NCBI RefSeq assembly: GCF_900102965.1
Contig: NZ_FNGM01000012.1
Span: forward strand, 37,549 to 101,548
Reading direction: 5' to 3'
DNA from: Paenibacillus jilunlii
Lineage (GTDB): Bacteria > Bacillota > Bacilli > Paenibacillales > Paenibacillaceae
Length of the DNA stretch: 64,000 nucleotides
The notes under the pieces are model-generated. The model did no database searches, had not been told where the DNA came from, and saw only the letters and a program-made list of their open reading frames with translations. The position numbers and the translations under genes are program-made. Shown here in pieces: positions 51,240-60,956 of this stretch (positions within the stretch are counted from its first letter, which is position 1; every line of letters starts with the position of its first letter).

Positions 51240-54200
51240 TTAGCCGCCAACACGGGCAAGCTCGCGCATATTCGCTTCGAACGCAGCCATCAGGGCGGCT
51301 TCGCCGGTCAAGCCGGTCTGTTCCACCTTGCGGATCTGCTCCATCATCCGTTTGTAATCCTTCGGAATAACACGGACGAATTTCGGCAGAACCTCATCCC
51401 ATGCATCGAGGATGCGTTGTCCGGCATTGCTGCCGGTAAGCCCGGTATGACGCGTAATCAGGCCCTGAAGCTCGGCAACTTCCTCCGGCTCCTCCACGCG
51501 CTCCAGTAGCACCATTTCCAGGTTGCAGCGCTTGATGAACGTATTATCCGGATCATACACGTAGGCGATACCGCCCGACATGCCTGCCGCAAAGTTGCGT
51601 CCGGTCGCGCCAAGCACAACCACACGGCCGCCGGTCATATATTCACAGCCATGGTCGCCTACACCTTCAACAACCACGTTTGCTCCGGAGTTGCGGACGG
51701 CGAACCGTTCCCCGGCAATGCCGCTGATATAAGCCTCACCACTGGTAGCCCCGTACAGCGCCGTGTTCCCGATGATGATATTGTCCTCAGCAGCAAAAGT
51801 CGCCTGGGCGGATGGCTTAATGATCAGCTTTCCGCCGGAAAGCCCTTTGCCGACATAGTCATTGGAGTCGCCCTCAACGGTGATGGTGATTCCCTTGGGC
51901 ACAAATGCGCCCAGACTCTGCCCCGCCGAACCGGTGAAATGCAGGCGGATTGTATCATCCGGGAGGCCGGCAGCACCGTATTTGCGTGTCAGCTCACTGC
52001 CCAGAATCGTACCAACCGCACGGTTGACGTTCGTGATCGGCAGCGAAGCTTCAACCACAGTGCCGGATTCCAGAGCCGGTGCCGCCAGGTCCAGAAGCTT
52101 CGATACATCCAGTGTTTCTTCGAGGCCGTGATTCTGGCGCTTACTGTTGAAGCGCGTGCTTCCTTCCGGCATAGCCGGGGTGTGCAGCAGGCTGCTCAGA
52201 TCGACACCTTTCTTCTTCCAATGGCTGGAGGCTTTCACTGCATCCAGGCAATCGGTGCGGCCCACCATTTCTTCGATGGTGCGGAAACCAAGTTCCGCCA
52301 TAATCTCACGGAGATCCTGTGCCACAAAGGTCATGAAGTTCACGACATGCTGCGGATCACCGGTGAAGTTTTTGCGAAGCTCCGGATTCTGTGTGGCTAC
52401 GCCAACCGGACAGGTATCCATTTGACATACCCGCATCATGATACAGCCCACAGCTACAAGCGGTGCAGTGGCAAATCCATATTCTTCAGCACCCAGCAGC
52501 ACAGCGACAGCAAGGTCGCGTCCGCTGAGCATCTTGCCGTCTGTTTCCAGTACAACACGGTCGCGCAGATTGTTCAGCATCAGTGTCTGATGGGTTTCGG
52601 CCAGACCCAGCTCCCAAGGCAGACCGGCATGGCGGATGGAGTTCATCGGCGACGCGCCGGTACCGCCATCGTAGCCGCTGATCAGGATAATATCGGCACG
52701 GCCTTTGGCTACCCCGGCAGCGATCGTTCCGACACCGACCTCAGACACGAGCTTAACATTAATGTTCGCACGGGGATTGGCATTCTTCAGATCGTAGATC
52801 AGCTCAGCCAGATCCTCAATGGAGTAGATATCGTGATGCGGCGGCGGGGAGATCAGACCTACACCCGCTGTGGAGCCGCGCACTTCGGCTACCCAAGGAT
52901 ATACCTTGCGGCCCGGAAGCTGTCCGCCTTCACCCGGCTTCGCGCCCTGCGCCATCTTGATTTGAATCTCGTCGGCGTTTACCAGATAATTCGAGGTCAC
53001 CCCGAACCGTCCCGATGCCACCTGCTTGATCGCACTGCGGCGCGAATCGCCGTTGCTGTCCGGAGTAAAGCGGGCCGGATCTTCTCCGCCCTCACCGGTA
53101 TTGCTCTTGCCCCCGATGCGGTTCATAGCAATGGCCAGCGTCTCATGCGCTTCCTTGCTGATCGAGCCGAAGGACATAGCGCCGGTCTTGAACCGTTTCA
53201 TGATCGATTCTGCAGATTCAACCTCATCCAGCGGAACCGGTGCATTCACCGGCTTGAACTGGAGCATGGAACGCAGGGTCTGATGCTTCTCGCTTTCGCC
53301 CTGCACCAGTGCAGCGTACTTCTTGTACAGCCCGTAATCGCCGCTCCGCACGGAGTGCTGCAGCAGATGAATGGTCTGCGGGTTGAACAGATGCTCTTCC
53401 CCGTCGCTGCGCCACTGGTATTCACCGCCGGAATCGAGCACCTTGTCATTGCCGTCCTTGTCTGTGAAGGCGCGGTAATGATGCGCAAGCGATTCAGCTG
53501 CCACTTCTTCCAGGCCGATGCCGCCAATGCGGGAAGGTGTCCAGGTAAAGTAACGGTCCACGAATTCCGCATTCAGGCCTACAGCTTCGAAAATCTGTGC
53601 GCCACGGTAGGATTGAATCGTCGAGATGCCCATTTTGGACAGTATTTTTACTACGCTCTTCGTCGCAGCTTTAATATAATTCTTCACAGCCTTCTCATGC
53701 GAGATTCCGCGCAGCAGGCCTTGGCCAATCATATCGTCGAGACTCTCGAAAGCGAGATACGGGTTAACCGCACTCACCCCATAGCCAAGCAGCAGCGCAT
53801 AATGATGCACTTCACGCGGTTCACCGGACTCCAGCAGAATGCTGACCTTGGTGCGTGTTCCCGAGCGGATCAGGTGGTGATGCAGGCTGGAAACAGCCAG
53901 CAGTGCGGGAATAGCAGCATTCTCACGGTCTACGCCGCGGTCGGACAGAATCAGAATGTTATGTCCTTTGGCCATAACGCGGTCAGCAGCCTCATTCATC
54001 CGCTCCAGAGCGATGCGCAGCCCCTCCGCTCCAAGCTCTGCCGGGAACAGAATCGGAATCGACATCGACTTGAACCCTGCACGGCGGACATGGCGGATCT
54101 TCGCGAAGTCCTCATTGGACAGGATAGGTGAATCCAGTGAAATCTGCCGGCAGCTTTCCGGTTCCGGCTTGAGCAGATTGCGCTCAGGTCCGATGGTTGT

Positions 54201-55835
54201 CGCAGTGGAGGTAACAAGCTCTTCACGAATCGCATCAATCGGCGGATTGGTTACCTGGGCGAACATTTGTTTAAAATAGTTATAGAGACGCTGCGGACGG
54301 TCCGACAGTACAGCCAGCGGGGCATCATAGCCCATGGAGCCGACAGCCTCAGCACCGGTGGAAGCCATAGGCTCCAGAACCTTACGCAAATCTTCAAAGG
54401 TGTATCCGAAGGACTGCTGCAGCTGCTGCACATTGTCATGCTTCGGATTCGGCAGCTCCGGCGCATCAGGAAGCTCGTCGAGGCTGATCAGGTGCTCATC
54501 CAGCCACTGGCGGTACGGCTGCTCGGAAGCGATGGCGGCCTTGACCTCTTCGTCGGAAATGATCCGGCCTTCCTTCGTATCTACCAGCAGCATGCGTCCT
54601 GGTCTCAAACGGTCTTTGTATAGTACATCCTCAGCAGGGATATCAAGCACGCCTGCTTCCGAGGACAGAATAATCAGATCATCTTTGGTTACATAATAAC
54701 GCGCCGGACGCAAGCCGTTGCGGTCAAGGATCGCACCGATCTGAACGCCATCGGTAAAGCCCATTGCGGCTGGTCCATCCCACGGCTCCATCAGCGTGCT
54801 GTGGTATTCATAGAATGCCTTCTTCTTCTCGTCCATGCTGTCATGGTTGCTCCAAGGCTCAGGAACCATCATCATAGCCACATGCGGCAGAGAACGTCCG
54901 CTGAGGTACAGGAACTCGAATGTGTTGTCGAACATGGCTGTATCGGAGCCGTCAGGATTCACTACCGGCTTGATCTTGCCCAGGTCTTCCCCGAACACTT
55001 CACTCTTGAACAGCGACTGGCGCGCATGCATCCAGTTCACGTTGCCCCGCAGGGTATTGATTTCACCGTTGTGAATCATGAAACGGTAAGGATGCGCACG
55101 TTCCCAGCTTGGGAACGTATTGGTGCTGAACCGGGAGTGAACGAGCGCAATCGCCGATTCCAGCGTCTCATCCTGCAGATCCAGATAGAACTGACCTACC
55201 TGTGCAGTAGTCAGCATACCTTTGTATACAATCTTTCGACAGGACATGCTAGGTACATAGAAGGACTCACTCTCTTCTGCTCCGCCGTAGCGGATGGAGA
55301 GCTCAGCACGTTTGCGGATGACATACAGCTTCCGTTCAAACGCCAGATCATCCTTAATGCCTTCGGAACGTCCGATAAATACCTGGCGCACATAGGGCTT
55401 GGCCGCCTTAGCTGTCTTGCCCAGCATCTCGTCAAAGGTAGGTACATCGCGGTAGCCGAGCACCTGCTGGCCTTCCTCAGCGATAATCCCGCTGAGAAGC
55501 GCTTCATGGCGGGCCCGGATCTCCTCGTTGTGAGACAAAAAGATCATCCCCACGCCATAATGCCCCTGCTCAGGCAGTTCAAAGCCAAGCTTGCTGGCTT
55601 CCCCGGCAAAGAAACGGTGCGGAATTTGCAGCATAATGCCGGCTCCGTCACCCGAGTTTGGTTCTGCTCCCTGGCCCCCCCGATGCTCCATGTTGAAGAG
55701 CATGGTCAAAGCGTTACTTACAATATCATGGGACGGCTTGCCTTTGATATGGGCGACAAACCCCATTCCACAGGCATCCTTTTCGAATTGGGGATCGTAC
55801 AGGCCTTGTTTGGCGGGCAGTTCAGTGTGTCTCAT
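51240..55835 (-). CDS. gltB: Glutamate synthase large subunit
   Basis: 1531 aa from ATG 55835 (MRHTELPAKQGLYDPQFEKD) with AGAAAGG; called gltA in B. subtilis. The nucleophile Cys22 in KDACGMGF would be exposed after propeptide removal. A class II glutaminase domain is followed by the central domain and the FMN/synthase domain (GGKSNTGEGGEDPARF, ISGYDGGTGASP). The 3Fe-4S cysteines are in CIMMRVCQMDTCPVG, and a C-terminal beta-helix closes the chain (GVGDHGCEYMTGGRVVVLGA). It makes two glutamates from glutamine and 2-oxoglutarate. No small subunit gene is adjacent. Confidence 0.97.
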   Translation of the reverse strand: MRHTELPAKQGLYDPQFEKDACGMGFVAHIKGKPSHDIVSNALTMLFNMEHRGGQGAEPNSGDGAGIMLQIPHRFFAGEASKLGFELPEQGHYGVGMIFLSHNEEIRARHEALLSGIIAEEGQQVLGYRDVPTFDEMLGKTAKAAKPYVRQVFIGRSEGIKDDLAFERKLYVIRKRAELSIRYGGAEESESFYVPSMSCRKIVYKGMLTTAQVGQFYLDLQDETLESAIALVHSRFSTNTFPSWERAHPYRFMIHNGEINTLRGNVNWMHARQSLFKSEVFGEDLGKIKPVVNPDGSDTAMFDNTFEFLYLSGRSLPHVAMMMVPEPWSNHDSMDEKKKAFYEYHSTLMEPWDGPAAMGFTDGVQIGAILDRNGLRPARYYVTKDDLIILSSEAGVLDIPAEDVLYKDRLRPGRMLLVDTKEGRIISDEEVKAAIASEQPYRQWLDEHLISLDELPDAPELPNPKHDNVQQLQQSFGYTFEDLRKVLEPMASTGAEAVGSMGYDAPLAVLSDRPQRLYNYFKQMFAQVTNPPIDAIREELVTSTATTIGPERNLLKPEPESCRQISLDSPILSNEDFAKIRHVRRAGFKSMSIPILFPAELGAEGLRIALERMNEAADRVMAKGHNILILSDRGVDRENAAIPALLAVSSLHHHLIRSGTRTKVSILLESGEPREVHHYALLLGYGVSAVNPYLAFESLDDMIGQGLLRGISHEKAVKNYIKAATKSVVKILSKMGISTIQSYRGAQIFEAVGLNAEFVDRYFTWTPSRIGGIGLEEVAAESLAHHYRAFTDKDGNDKVLDSGGEYQWRSDGEEHLFNPQTIHLLQHSVRSGDYGLYKKYAALVQGESEKHQTLRSMLQFKPVNAPVPLDEVESAESIMKRFKTGAMSFGSISKEAHETLAIAMNRIGGKSNTGEGGEDPARFTPDSNGDSRRSAIKQVASGRFGVTSNYLVNADEIQIKMAQGAKPGEGGQLPGRKVYPWVAEVRGSTAGVGLISPPPHHDIYSIEDLAELIYDLKNANPRANINVKLVSEVGVGTIAAGVAKGRADIILISGYDGGTGASPMNSIRHAGLPWELGLAETHQTLMLNNLRDRVVLETDGKMLSGRDLAVAVLLGAEEYGFATAPLVAVGCIMMRVCQMDTCPVGVATQNPELRKNFTGDPQHVVNFMTFVAQDLREIMAELGFRTIEEMVGRTDCLDAVKASSHWKKKGVDLSSLLHTPAMPEGSTRFNSKRQNHGLEETLDVSKLLDLAAPALESGTVVEASLPITNVNRAVGTILGSELTRKYGAAGLPDDTIRLHFTGSAGQSLGAFVPKGITITVEGDSNDYVGKGLSGGKLIIKPSAQATFAAEDNIIIGNTALYGATSGEAYISGIAGERFAVRNSGANVVVEGVGDHGCEYMTGGRVVVLGATGRNFAAGMSGGIAYVYDPDNTFIKRCNLEMVLLERVEEPEEVAELQGLITRHTGLTGSNAGQRILDAWDEVLPKFVRVIPKDYKRMMEQIRKVEQTGLTGEAALMAAFEANMRELARVGG

Positions 55836-55928
55836 TGTACGCAACCTTTCTATTATAAAGTAGACGGATTTCAGGAAAAATTTTCAGAGGAAATTCTTAA
55901 TAAATATTCAAGACAGATTGGTTATATT

Positions 55929-55957
55929 ATTTTATCATCGACCTGACATGAGCGCAA
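55929..55957 (-). promoter_or_regulatory. Probable sigmaA promoter of gltB
   Basis: TTGCGC (55957-55952) and TAAAAT (55934-55929), 17 bp apart, about 94 bp upstream of the ATG. An AT-rich palindrome (GTTATGCATA ... TATGCATCAATAAC, 56036-56061) lies about 80 bp further upstream and could bind a regulator such as a GltC-type activator; this is inference. Confidence 0.55.
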
Positions 55958-56148
55958 TTTAAACTTTTTTATGAGCTTGATTAACAAATGCTTTTGCGGT
56001 ACAGCTTTAGTGAATAAAAGCGTAAAAAATCTTAGTTATGCATAAATATGCATCAATAACGAATAAGAACTTATTCAATGAAAACGCTGCATTCATTTTC
56101 CTGACACATTCATGGCACTTTTTAGCCTATTTTGCTCCCTGAATAAGC

Positions 56149-56192
56149 AGAAACGGCTCCGTCTTCTCTTAAAAGGACGGCGGAGCCGTTTC
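56149..56192. terminator. Strong hairpin between gltB and the Pip gene
   Basis: AGAAACGGCTCCG and CGGAGCCGTTTCT form a 13-bp perfect stem with an 18-nt loop. No T-tract in either direction. Its position in the gap between the pip 3' end and the gltB promoter suggests transcript insulation. Confidence 0.5.
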
Positions 56193-56280
56193 TGCGCGAA
56201 AGATGAGGATAATTTCTTTGCACGAAGCATATAAATTATATTTTAAGAAAAACACTTCTATTAGTAGAGTCTGCATAACA

Positions 56281-56317
56281 AAAGAGCGCCCCGGAAGGGA
56301 GCGCTCTTTGTTTGTTT
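56281..56317. terminator. Intrinsic terminator after the Pip gene
   Basis: AAAGAGCGC and GCGCTCTTT flank a CCCCGGAAGGGA loop, just beyond the Pip stop. The minus-strand copy ends TTTTGTTA and the plus-strand copy TTTGTTTGTTTTT, so it may work both ways. Confidence 0.75.
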
Positions 56318-56337
56318 TTCCTGTAAACAGCTTGCTG

Positions 56338-58692
56338 TTATACAGTCAGTATCTGTTCATTCTTCACGGAGACTTCACTATCCCGGTCACGGGTCATGAA
56401 GTAGGTGAAGGTAAAGGCGAGGAATACGACTCCGTAAATGGCCAGCAGGCCGGCGTCGCTCCACATTGCGCTGAAGTCACCGGTGGAAATTACAGCCTTG
56501 AAGCCTTTGACACTATAGGTCATAGGCAGCAGCGGGTTGAAGAATTTCATCCAGGACGGAATCAGCTCAAGCGGGAAGGTTCCTGCGCTTGTGGTCAACT
56601 GGAAGATCAGTATAACAATGACAACGAACCGTCCAGGCTGATCCATCCAGGTAACAATGGCTTGGATCATCCACATAAAGGCGATGCTTGTAATGAAGGT
56701 AAAGGCATAGAACAGCGGGACATTCTGTACATTCAGGCCCAGTCCATACAGAACAATAATGGCAGCCATCAAGGACTGGAGCACACTCATCATCGAGAAG
56801 GTAAGCGTGCGGCTGATGAAACGGTTGAACCGGCTGGCGCCGATAACCTCAGAGTCGCGCATCGGAATTACCAGGGTGCAGATCAATGCACCAACGAACA
56901 AACCTAGAGACAGGAAGTAAGGGGCAAAGCCTGTGCCGTAGTTCGGCACCGCACTCACTTTTTGCTCATCAATCTGTACCGGCTGGGCGAACATGGATAC
57001 AAGCTTATCGCTTGAGTTCACTGAGCTGGTCTGTGCTGCGGCATCACCGAGCTTCGTTGCCAGCTCGCCGGAGCCGCTCTTGAGGTCATCCAGCCCATCC
57101 TTAAGCTGTCCGGCTCCATCGCTGAGCTTCTTCGAGCCGTCTGCTACAGAGCTGAGGCCGCTGCTCAGCTGTCCGGCTCCGGCCAGCAGCTTCGTTGTTC
57201 CGGCTTCCAGCGTTTTGCTGCCGTCGGCCAGTTTGGCGCCGCCTGCTGCAGCTTCGTTCAGCTTCGCACCGAACTGCTTCATGCCTGCGGCCAGCTTGCT
57301 GCCGCCAGTTTCCAGCGCTCCGGCTCCGGCCAGGAGCTGCTTCTGTCCGTCCAGCAGCTGTGTGCTGCCGGCATTCAGCTGCTGTGCGCCGTCATGCAGC
57401 TGGGTGACACCGGCATCCAGCTGCTGCGAACCGGTGTGCAGCTGGTTCGCCCCTTGCACCAGCTGCTCCTGGCCGCTGTGCAGCGCAGTTGCGCCCTCAA
57501 GAAGCTGCTGCTGGCTCTGATCCAGCTGTGCAGTGCCTTGGGCAACTGCGGTGCTTGCTGCCAGCAGCTTCTGCACATCCGGGCTTGCCGCCAGCTGCGG
57601 ATTCGATTTGGCCAGCTGCTGCAGACCAGCCGCTACCGCTTTTGCGCCTGCGCTGGTCTTCGCGCTGCCATCCTTCGCAGCCTGAAGTCCGGCGGCAAGC
57701 TTCGCGCTGCCGTCCACGGAAGAGGTAAGTCCAGCGGCAAGCTTCGCGCTGCCGTCAACAACGCTCTGGGTACCGGCTTGAAGCTTGGCCGTTCCATCCA
57801 CCGCAGACTTCGTGCCTGCCTGCAGCGCGGCTGCTCCGGCTGCCGTCTTCTGTAAGCCGGCATTCAGCTGTTTACTGCCTGCAGCCGTCTGGGATACGCC
57901 GTCCTGGAGCTGCTTATGCGCTGCGGACAGCTGCTGTAGCCCGCCTGCAAGCGTGCTGCTGCCTGTATGCAATGCGGCAGCGCCGGTGTTCAGATCCGCT
58001 ACACCCTTTGTAAGCGGGGCTGCGCCATTCAGCAGCTTGCCGGTACCTTCGGTCAGCACAAGCAGATTATCTTTCAGCTTGAGCGCACCGTCATCCAGTT
58101 TGGAGGCGCCGTCCGCAATCTTCGTGGCACCGTCTCCCGCTTCGCCAAGACCGCTTCCGATATCTTTGATTTTGTCAAAAACAGAAGTGGTATAAGCCTC
58201 TGTAATTTTGGCTGATACTTTGGTCTTGATATCTTTTACAGCCGTACCACCGATTTGACCGGCCAGGAAGTTGTAGCCTTCATTTGGCTCATAAATAATT
58301 TTGGCTGGCTGCGGGTCTGCTTCCAGCAAAGTGGTGGCATTTGCGGAGAAATCTTCCGGAACCACGATAGCCATATAGTAGGTGTTATCCTTTAAGCCGG
58401 CCTCTGCCTGAGCCCGGGTTACAAAATTCCATTTGAAACCGTCGGTCTTCTTAAGCTCTGTCACCAGGTCATTCCCGGCTGCAAGCTTTGTGCCTTCATA
58501 GTTGGCACCTTTATCTTCATTAACTACAGCGACAGGCAGCTCATTCATTTTGCCGTACGGATCCCAGAATGCCTTCAGGAACAATCCGCTGTATAGCACC
58601 GGAATGAACAGGACGACAAACATAGGAATCAGCACCTTGGGTTTCTTAAGCGCTGCGCCCAGGTCCTTGGCAAATACGGATAAAGATTTCAT
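56338..58692 (-). CDS. YhgE/Pip domain membrane protein
   Basis: 784 aa from ATG 58692 (MKSLSVFAKDLGAALKKPKVL) with AAGGAGAG; upstream in-frame codons lie in the operator. One N-terminal helix (LIPMFVVLFIPVLYSGLFL) is followed by an external domain. A long region (about 215-540) has dozens of heptad-like repeats of the form DGSAKLAAG / QLHTGSQQLDAG / GAGALETGGSKLAAG, then a C-terminal ABC-2-like membrane domain of about five helices. Pip in Lactococcus is a phage receptor; the YhgE/YueB family also includes the SPP1 receptor and type VII secretion parts. Here it is controlled by the TetR protein encoded upstream. Confidence 0.88.
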   Translation of the reverse strand: MKSLSVFAKDLGAALKKPKVLIPMFVVLFIPVLYSGLFLKAFWDPYGKMNELPVAVVNEDKGANYEGTKLAAGNDLVTELKKTDGFKWNFVTRAQAEAGLKDNTYYMAIVVPEDFSANATTLLEADPQPAKIIYEPNEGYNFLAGQIGGTAVKDIKTKVSAKITEAYTTSVFDKIKDIGSGLGEAGDGATKIADGASKLDDGALKLKDNLLVLTEGTGKLLNGAAPLTKGVADLNTGAAALHTGSSTLAGGLQQLSAAHKQLQDGVSQTAAGSKQLNAGLQKTAAGAAALQAGTKSAVDGTAKLQAGTQSVVDGSAKLAAGLTSSVDGSAKLAAGLQAAKDGSAKTSAGAKAVAAGLQQLAKSNPQLAASPDVQKLLAASTAVAQGTAQLDQSQQQLLEGATALHSGQEQLVQGANQLHTGSQQLDAGVTQLHDGAQQLNAGSTQLLDGQKQLLAGAGALETGGSKLAAGMKQFGAKLNEAAAGGAKLADGSKTLEAGTTKLLAGAGQLSSGLSSVADGSKKLSDGAGQLKDGLDDLKSGSGELATKLGDAAAQTSSVNSSDKLVSMFAQPVQIDEQKVSAVPNYGTGFAPYFLSLGLFVGALICTLVIPMRDSEVIGASRFNRFISRTLTFSMMSVLQSLMAAIIVLYGLGLNVQNVPLFYAFTFITSIAFMWMIQAIVTWMDQPGRFVVIVILIFQLTTSAGTFPLELIPSWMKFFNPLLPMTYSVKGFKAVISTGDFSAMWSDAGLLAIYGVVFLAFTFTYFMTRDRDSEVSVKNEQILTV

Positions 58693-58785
58693 TCTGGTTC
58701 TCTCCTTCTGATCATATGCTCTCTTTAAAATGCTATAAACTGCTTTAAGAATGCGGTACTTTTGAAAACTTGCAGTAACACCGAA

Positions 58786-58809
58786 TGACTGTTTTACCCA
58801 ATTGGTCAA
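58786..58809. promoter_or_regulatory. TetR operator, copy upstream of the Pip gene
   Basis: TGACTGTTTTACC-CAATT-GGTCAA is the same 24-bp layout as at 59494-59517, with TTGACC/GGTAAA-type half sites. It lies 94 bp upstream of the Pip ATG. Confidence 0.7.
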
Positions 58810-58872
58810 CTGAGAGCAAATAAAAACTCCTGCCGGAGTCGGTTGAAGCTGCCCATTTCATAAGTTATGGAG

Positions 58873-59448
58873 CTACTCTGCAAGCCCCTCTGCCAGAAAC
58901 AGATGAAAATAGGATTTGATCTGCTCCTTCGTTAAGGGGACATGTACATTGCTCAGTTCAGCTGTAAGCACAATATACAATCTGAACATCACCAGCGATA
59001 CAATCTTGGGTTCACAGGGTTTGACTTCCCCCTGGGTTATGGCATGCTCCACCTCCCGCTCCAAGTATTCCAATACGACGTTCTCAATCTTATCGAGTCC
59101 TTCATTAGCCTGTGGAGTTCCGAAATCACGGCTTTCCTGGGACAGTTTGATGAACAACTCATGTTCACTGCGGAATTCCAGCAGGGCATCCAGAACATGG
59201 TGCAGATTGTCAAAAAAAGACCGTTCCCGCTTGATTTCCCGCTCAGCAATCAACTTCATATCCATTATGACCTCACGAAGAATCTCATCAAACAACTGTT
59301 CCTTGTTCGTAAAAAAGGTGTAGATGGTTCCTTTGCCGACATTGGCGATCTTTGCGACCTGGTCCATTGTAGTCGCTTTGTAGCCAAATAATGAAAAAGA
59401 CTTGGTCGCTGCCTGGAGCACCTGCTGCCTTCGATCTACCACAGCCAC
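58873..59448 (-). CDS. TetR/AcrR family regulator
   Basis: 191 aa from GTG 59448, with GAGAGGAAG upstream. The TetR N-terminal HTH is clear: QQVLQAATKSFSLFGYKATTMDQVAKIANVGKGTIYTFFTNKEQLF (residues about 8-52 in pieces). The C-terminal ligand domain is all-helical. It precedes the Pip gene on the same strand by 180 bp, and both genes carry the same operator, so it probably represses itself and the membrane protein. Related to FadR/YxaF-like TetR proteins; ligand unknown. Confidence 0.9.
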   Translation of the reverse strand: MAVVDRRQQVLQAATKSFSLFGYKATTMDQVAKIANVGKGTIYTFFTNKEQLFDEILREVIMDMKLIAEREIKRERSFFDNLHHVLDALLEFRSEHELFIKLSQESRDFGTPQANEGLDKIENVVLEYLEREVEHAITQGEVKPCEPKIVSLVMFRLYIVLTAELSNVHVPLTKEQIKSYFHLFLAEGLAE

Positions 59449-59493
59449 CTGCGCACTTCCTCTCTTTCTGATTTTTTTGCAGTCATTGAATTA

Positions 59494-59517
59494 TGACTGT
59501 TTTACCATTTCGGTCAA
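59494..59517. promoter_or_regulatory. TetR operator, copy upstream of the tetR gene
   Basis: TGACTGTTTTACC-ATTTC-GGTCAA, 46 bp upstream of the GTG start; an additional GGTCAA half-site follows at 59519-59524. Only the 5-bp spacer differs from the copy at 58786. Confidence 0.7.
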
Positions 59518-59710
59518 TCGGTCAACACCCACTTTATCACTTTGCCTCCGCGTTTGCAATACTTGAATGCAATCTTTATTTTTTTATTTTTGCAGGGTTT
59601 TAACTTTCTATTTACGTCTTATTTGTATAATGTGAGATAAGAGGCAATTTTCCTAGTATAATGTAAGAGAAGATTTATCCTACCCATGAAAGAAAGTAGC
59701 AGGTGAACTT

Positions 59711-60925
59711 ATGCGAAAGAAAAGAGTACTGCTGTTTTCGGAAGGCTTCGGTACGGGCCATACAGGGGCAGCCTATGCTCTGGCCGAAGGAATAAAGCGG
59801 CTTAGCCCGGATGTGCAGTGCAGGGTGATTGAGCTTGGCAAATTCCTTAATCCTACGGTCGCGCCCTGGATTCTTTCAGCTTACCGTAAAACAGTCAGCA
59901 GCCAGCCGAAGCTGGTCGGCATGATGTATAAGACCCAATATCATAAATCTCTGAACCGGTTGACCAAGCTGGCGCTTCACCGGGTTTTTTATACACATGC
60001 TTCACAGGTCATTGAGCAGCTTAAGCCCGATCTGATTATTTGTACGCACCCGCTTCCAGCTGCGGTCATCTCCCGGTTGAAACGGCAGGGGCTGGATGTG
60101 CCTCTGTATACGCTGATTACAGATTATGACGCACACGGAAGCTGGATTAATGATGAAGCGAACCGCTACCTGGTACCCACTTCCCGGGTCAAGTCGATTC
60201 TCACCGGCCGGGGCGTGTCCCCAGAAAAAGTAGCGGTTACCGGAATCCCCCTGCATCCGAAATTCTGGGAGCGTTCGAACAAAACACTGCTCCGCAAGGA
60301 ACTGGGACTGGCCGATATCCCCACCGTACTGATTATGGGCGGCGGCTGGGGGCTCATGTTCGGGAAGGAAGTTATGGACTCGCTCACCGCGCGGATGGAT
60401 GATATTCAACTGGTCTTCTGCATGGGCAGCAACGAAAAGCTCGTAGCCAAAATGCGGGCCAATCCGCTCCTGAACCATCCCAACGTAAAGATTCTGGGGT
60501 ACACCAGCGAGATTAACAAGCTGATGGACGCCTCCGATCTGCTGATTACCAAACCTGGCGGGATGACTTGTACGGAAGGCCAGGCCAAGGGCATTCCGAT
60601 GCTCTTTTACAGCGCCATTCCCGGCCAGGAGGAGAAGAATTGCCAATACTTCGTAGAACTGGGCCTGGCTGAAGAGCTGGATTCGAATGTAGTGGACAAA
60701 TGGTTCTCACTGCTGCTGCGAGAATACGCAGGCCTAGAGGAGCTGCGCAGACGCCGGATCGCCCCGGAACGCCAGCAGCCAAACCACTGCGCATCCACTG
60801 TACTGCAGCTGCTGGGCAGCCCGGCAGCCGGAATGTCTCCGGAGCCCCGCGGCTCACGGGGGGCTGTAGCCGCAGCTGCCGCAGCCCAGCCGCGGAATGA
60901 AGAAGCGGTATATCTTACTCCTTAA
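59711..60925 (+). CDS. MGDG synthase-family glycosyltransferase (UgtP-like)
   Basis: 404 aa. GT28-type fold: N-terminal MGDG_synth domain with VLLFSEGFGTGHTGAAYALAEG and CTHPLPAAVISRL, then a C-terminal nucleotide-sugar domain with VLIMGGGWGLMFG, ILGYTSEINKLMDASDLL and the donor motif TKPGGMTCTEGQAKGIPML. It should transfer glucose or galactose from a UDP-sugar to diacylglycerol, or a similar acceptor, at the membrane. The last 40 residues are an Ala/Pro-rich extension (GSRGAVAAAAAAQPRNEE). Two TATAAT-like boxes lie upstream without clear -35 partners. Confidence 0.85.
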   Translation: MRKKRVLLFSEGFGTGHTGAAYALAEGIKRLSPDVQCRVIELGKFLNPTVAPWILSAYRKTVSSQPKLVGMMYKTQYHKSLNRLTKLALHRVFYTHASQVIEQLKPDLIICTHPLPAAVISRLKRQGLDVPLYTLITDYDAHGSWINDEANRYLVPTSRVKSILTGRGVSPEKVAVTGIPLHPKFWERSNKTLLRKELGLADIPTVLIMGGGWGLMFGKEVMDSLTARMDDIQLVFCMGSNEKLVAKMRANPLLNHPNVKILGYTSEINKLMDASDLLITKPGGMTCTEGQAKGIPMLFYSAIPGQEEKNCQYFVELGLAEELDSNVVDKWFSLLLREYAGLEELRRRRIAPERQQPNHCASTVLQLLGSPAAGMSPEPRGSRGAVAAAAAAQPRNEEAVYLTP

Positions 60926-60956
60926 GCGAAGGATAGCTTTAGGAGAATTCAAAATT

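Noticed and set aside
51651..54131. 826-codon open frame on the plus strand inside the glutamate synthase gene
   Set aside because: Antisense shadow of a conserved gene; the translation has no domain, and its long length follows from the GC-biased codon usage of the real gene.
57000..58060. Tandem DNA repeats suggestive of a CRISPR array or minisatellite
   Set aside because: The repeats are coding and in frame with a repetitive protein; there are no uniform repeats with unique spacers and no cas genes.
59580..59710. Promoter of the glycosyltransferase from two TATAAT-like boxes
   Set aside because: Neither has a -35 box at proper spacing, so the start cannot be assigned.
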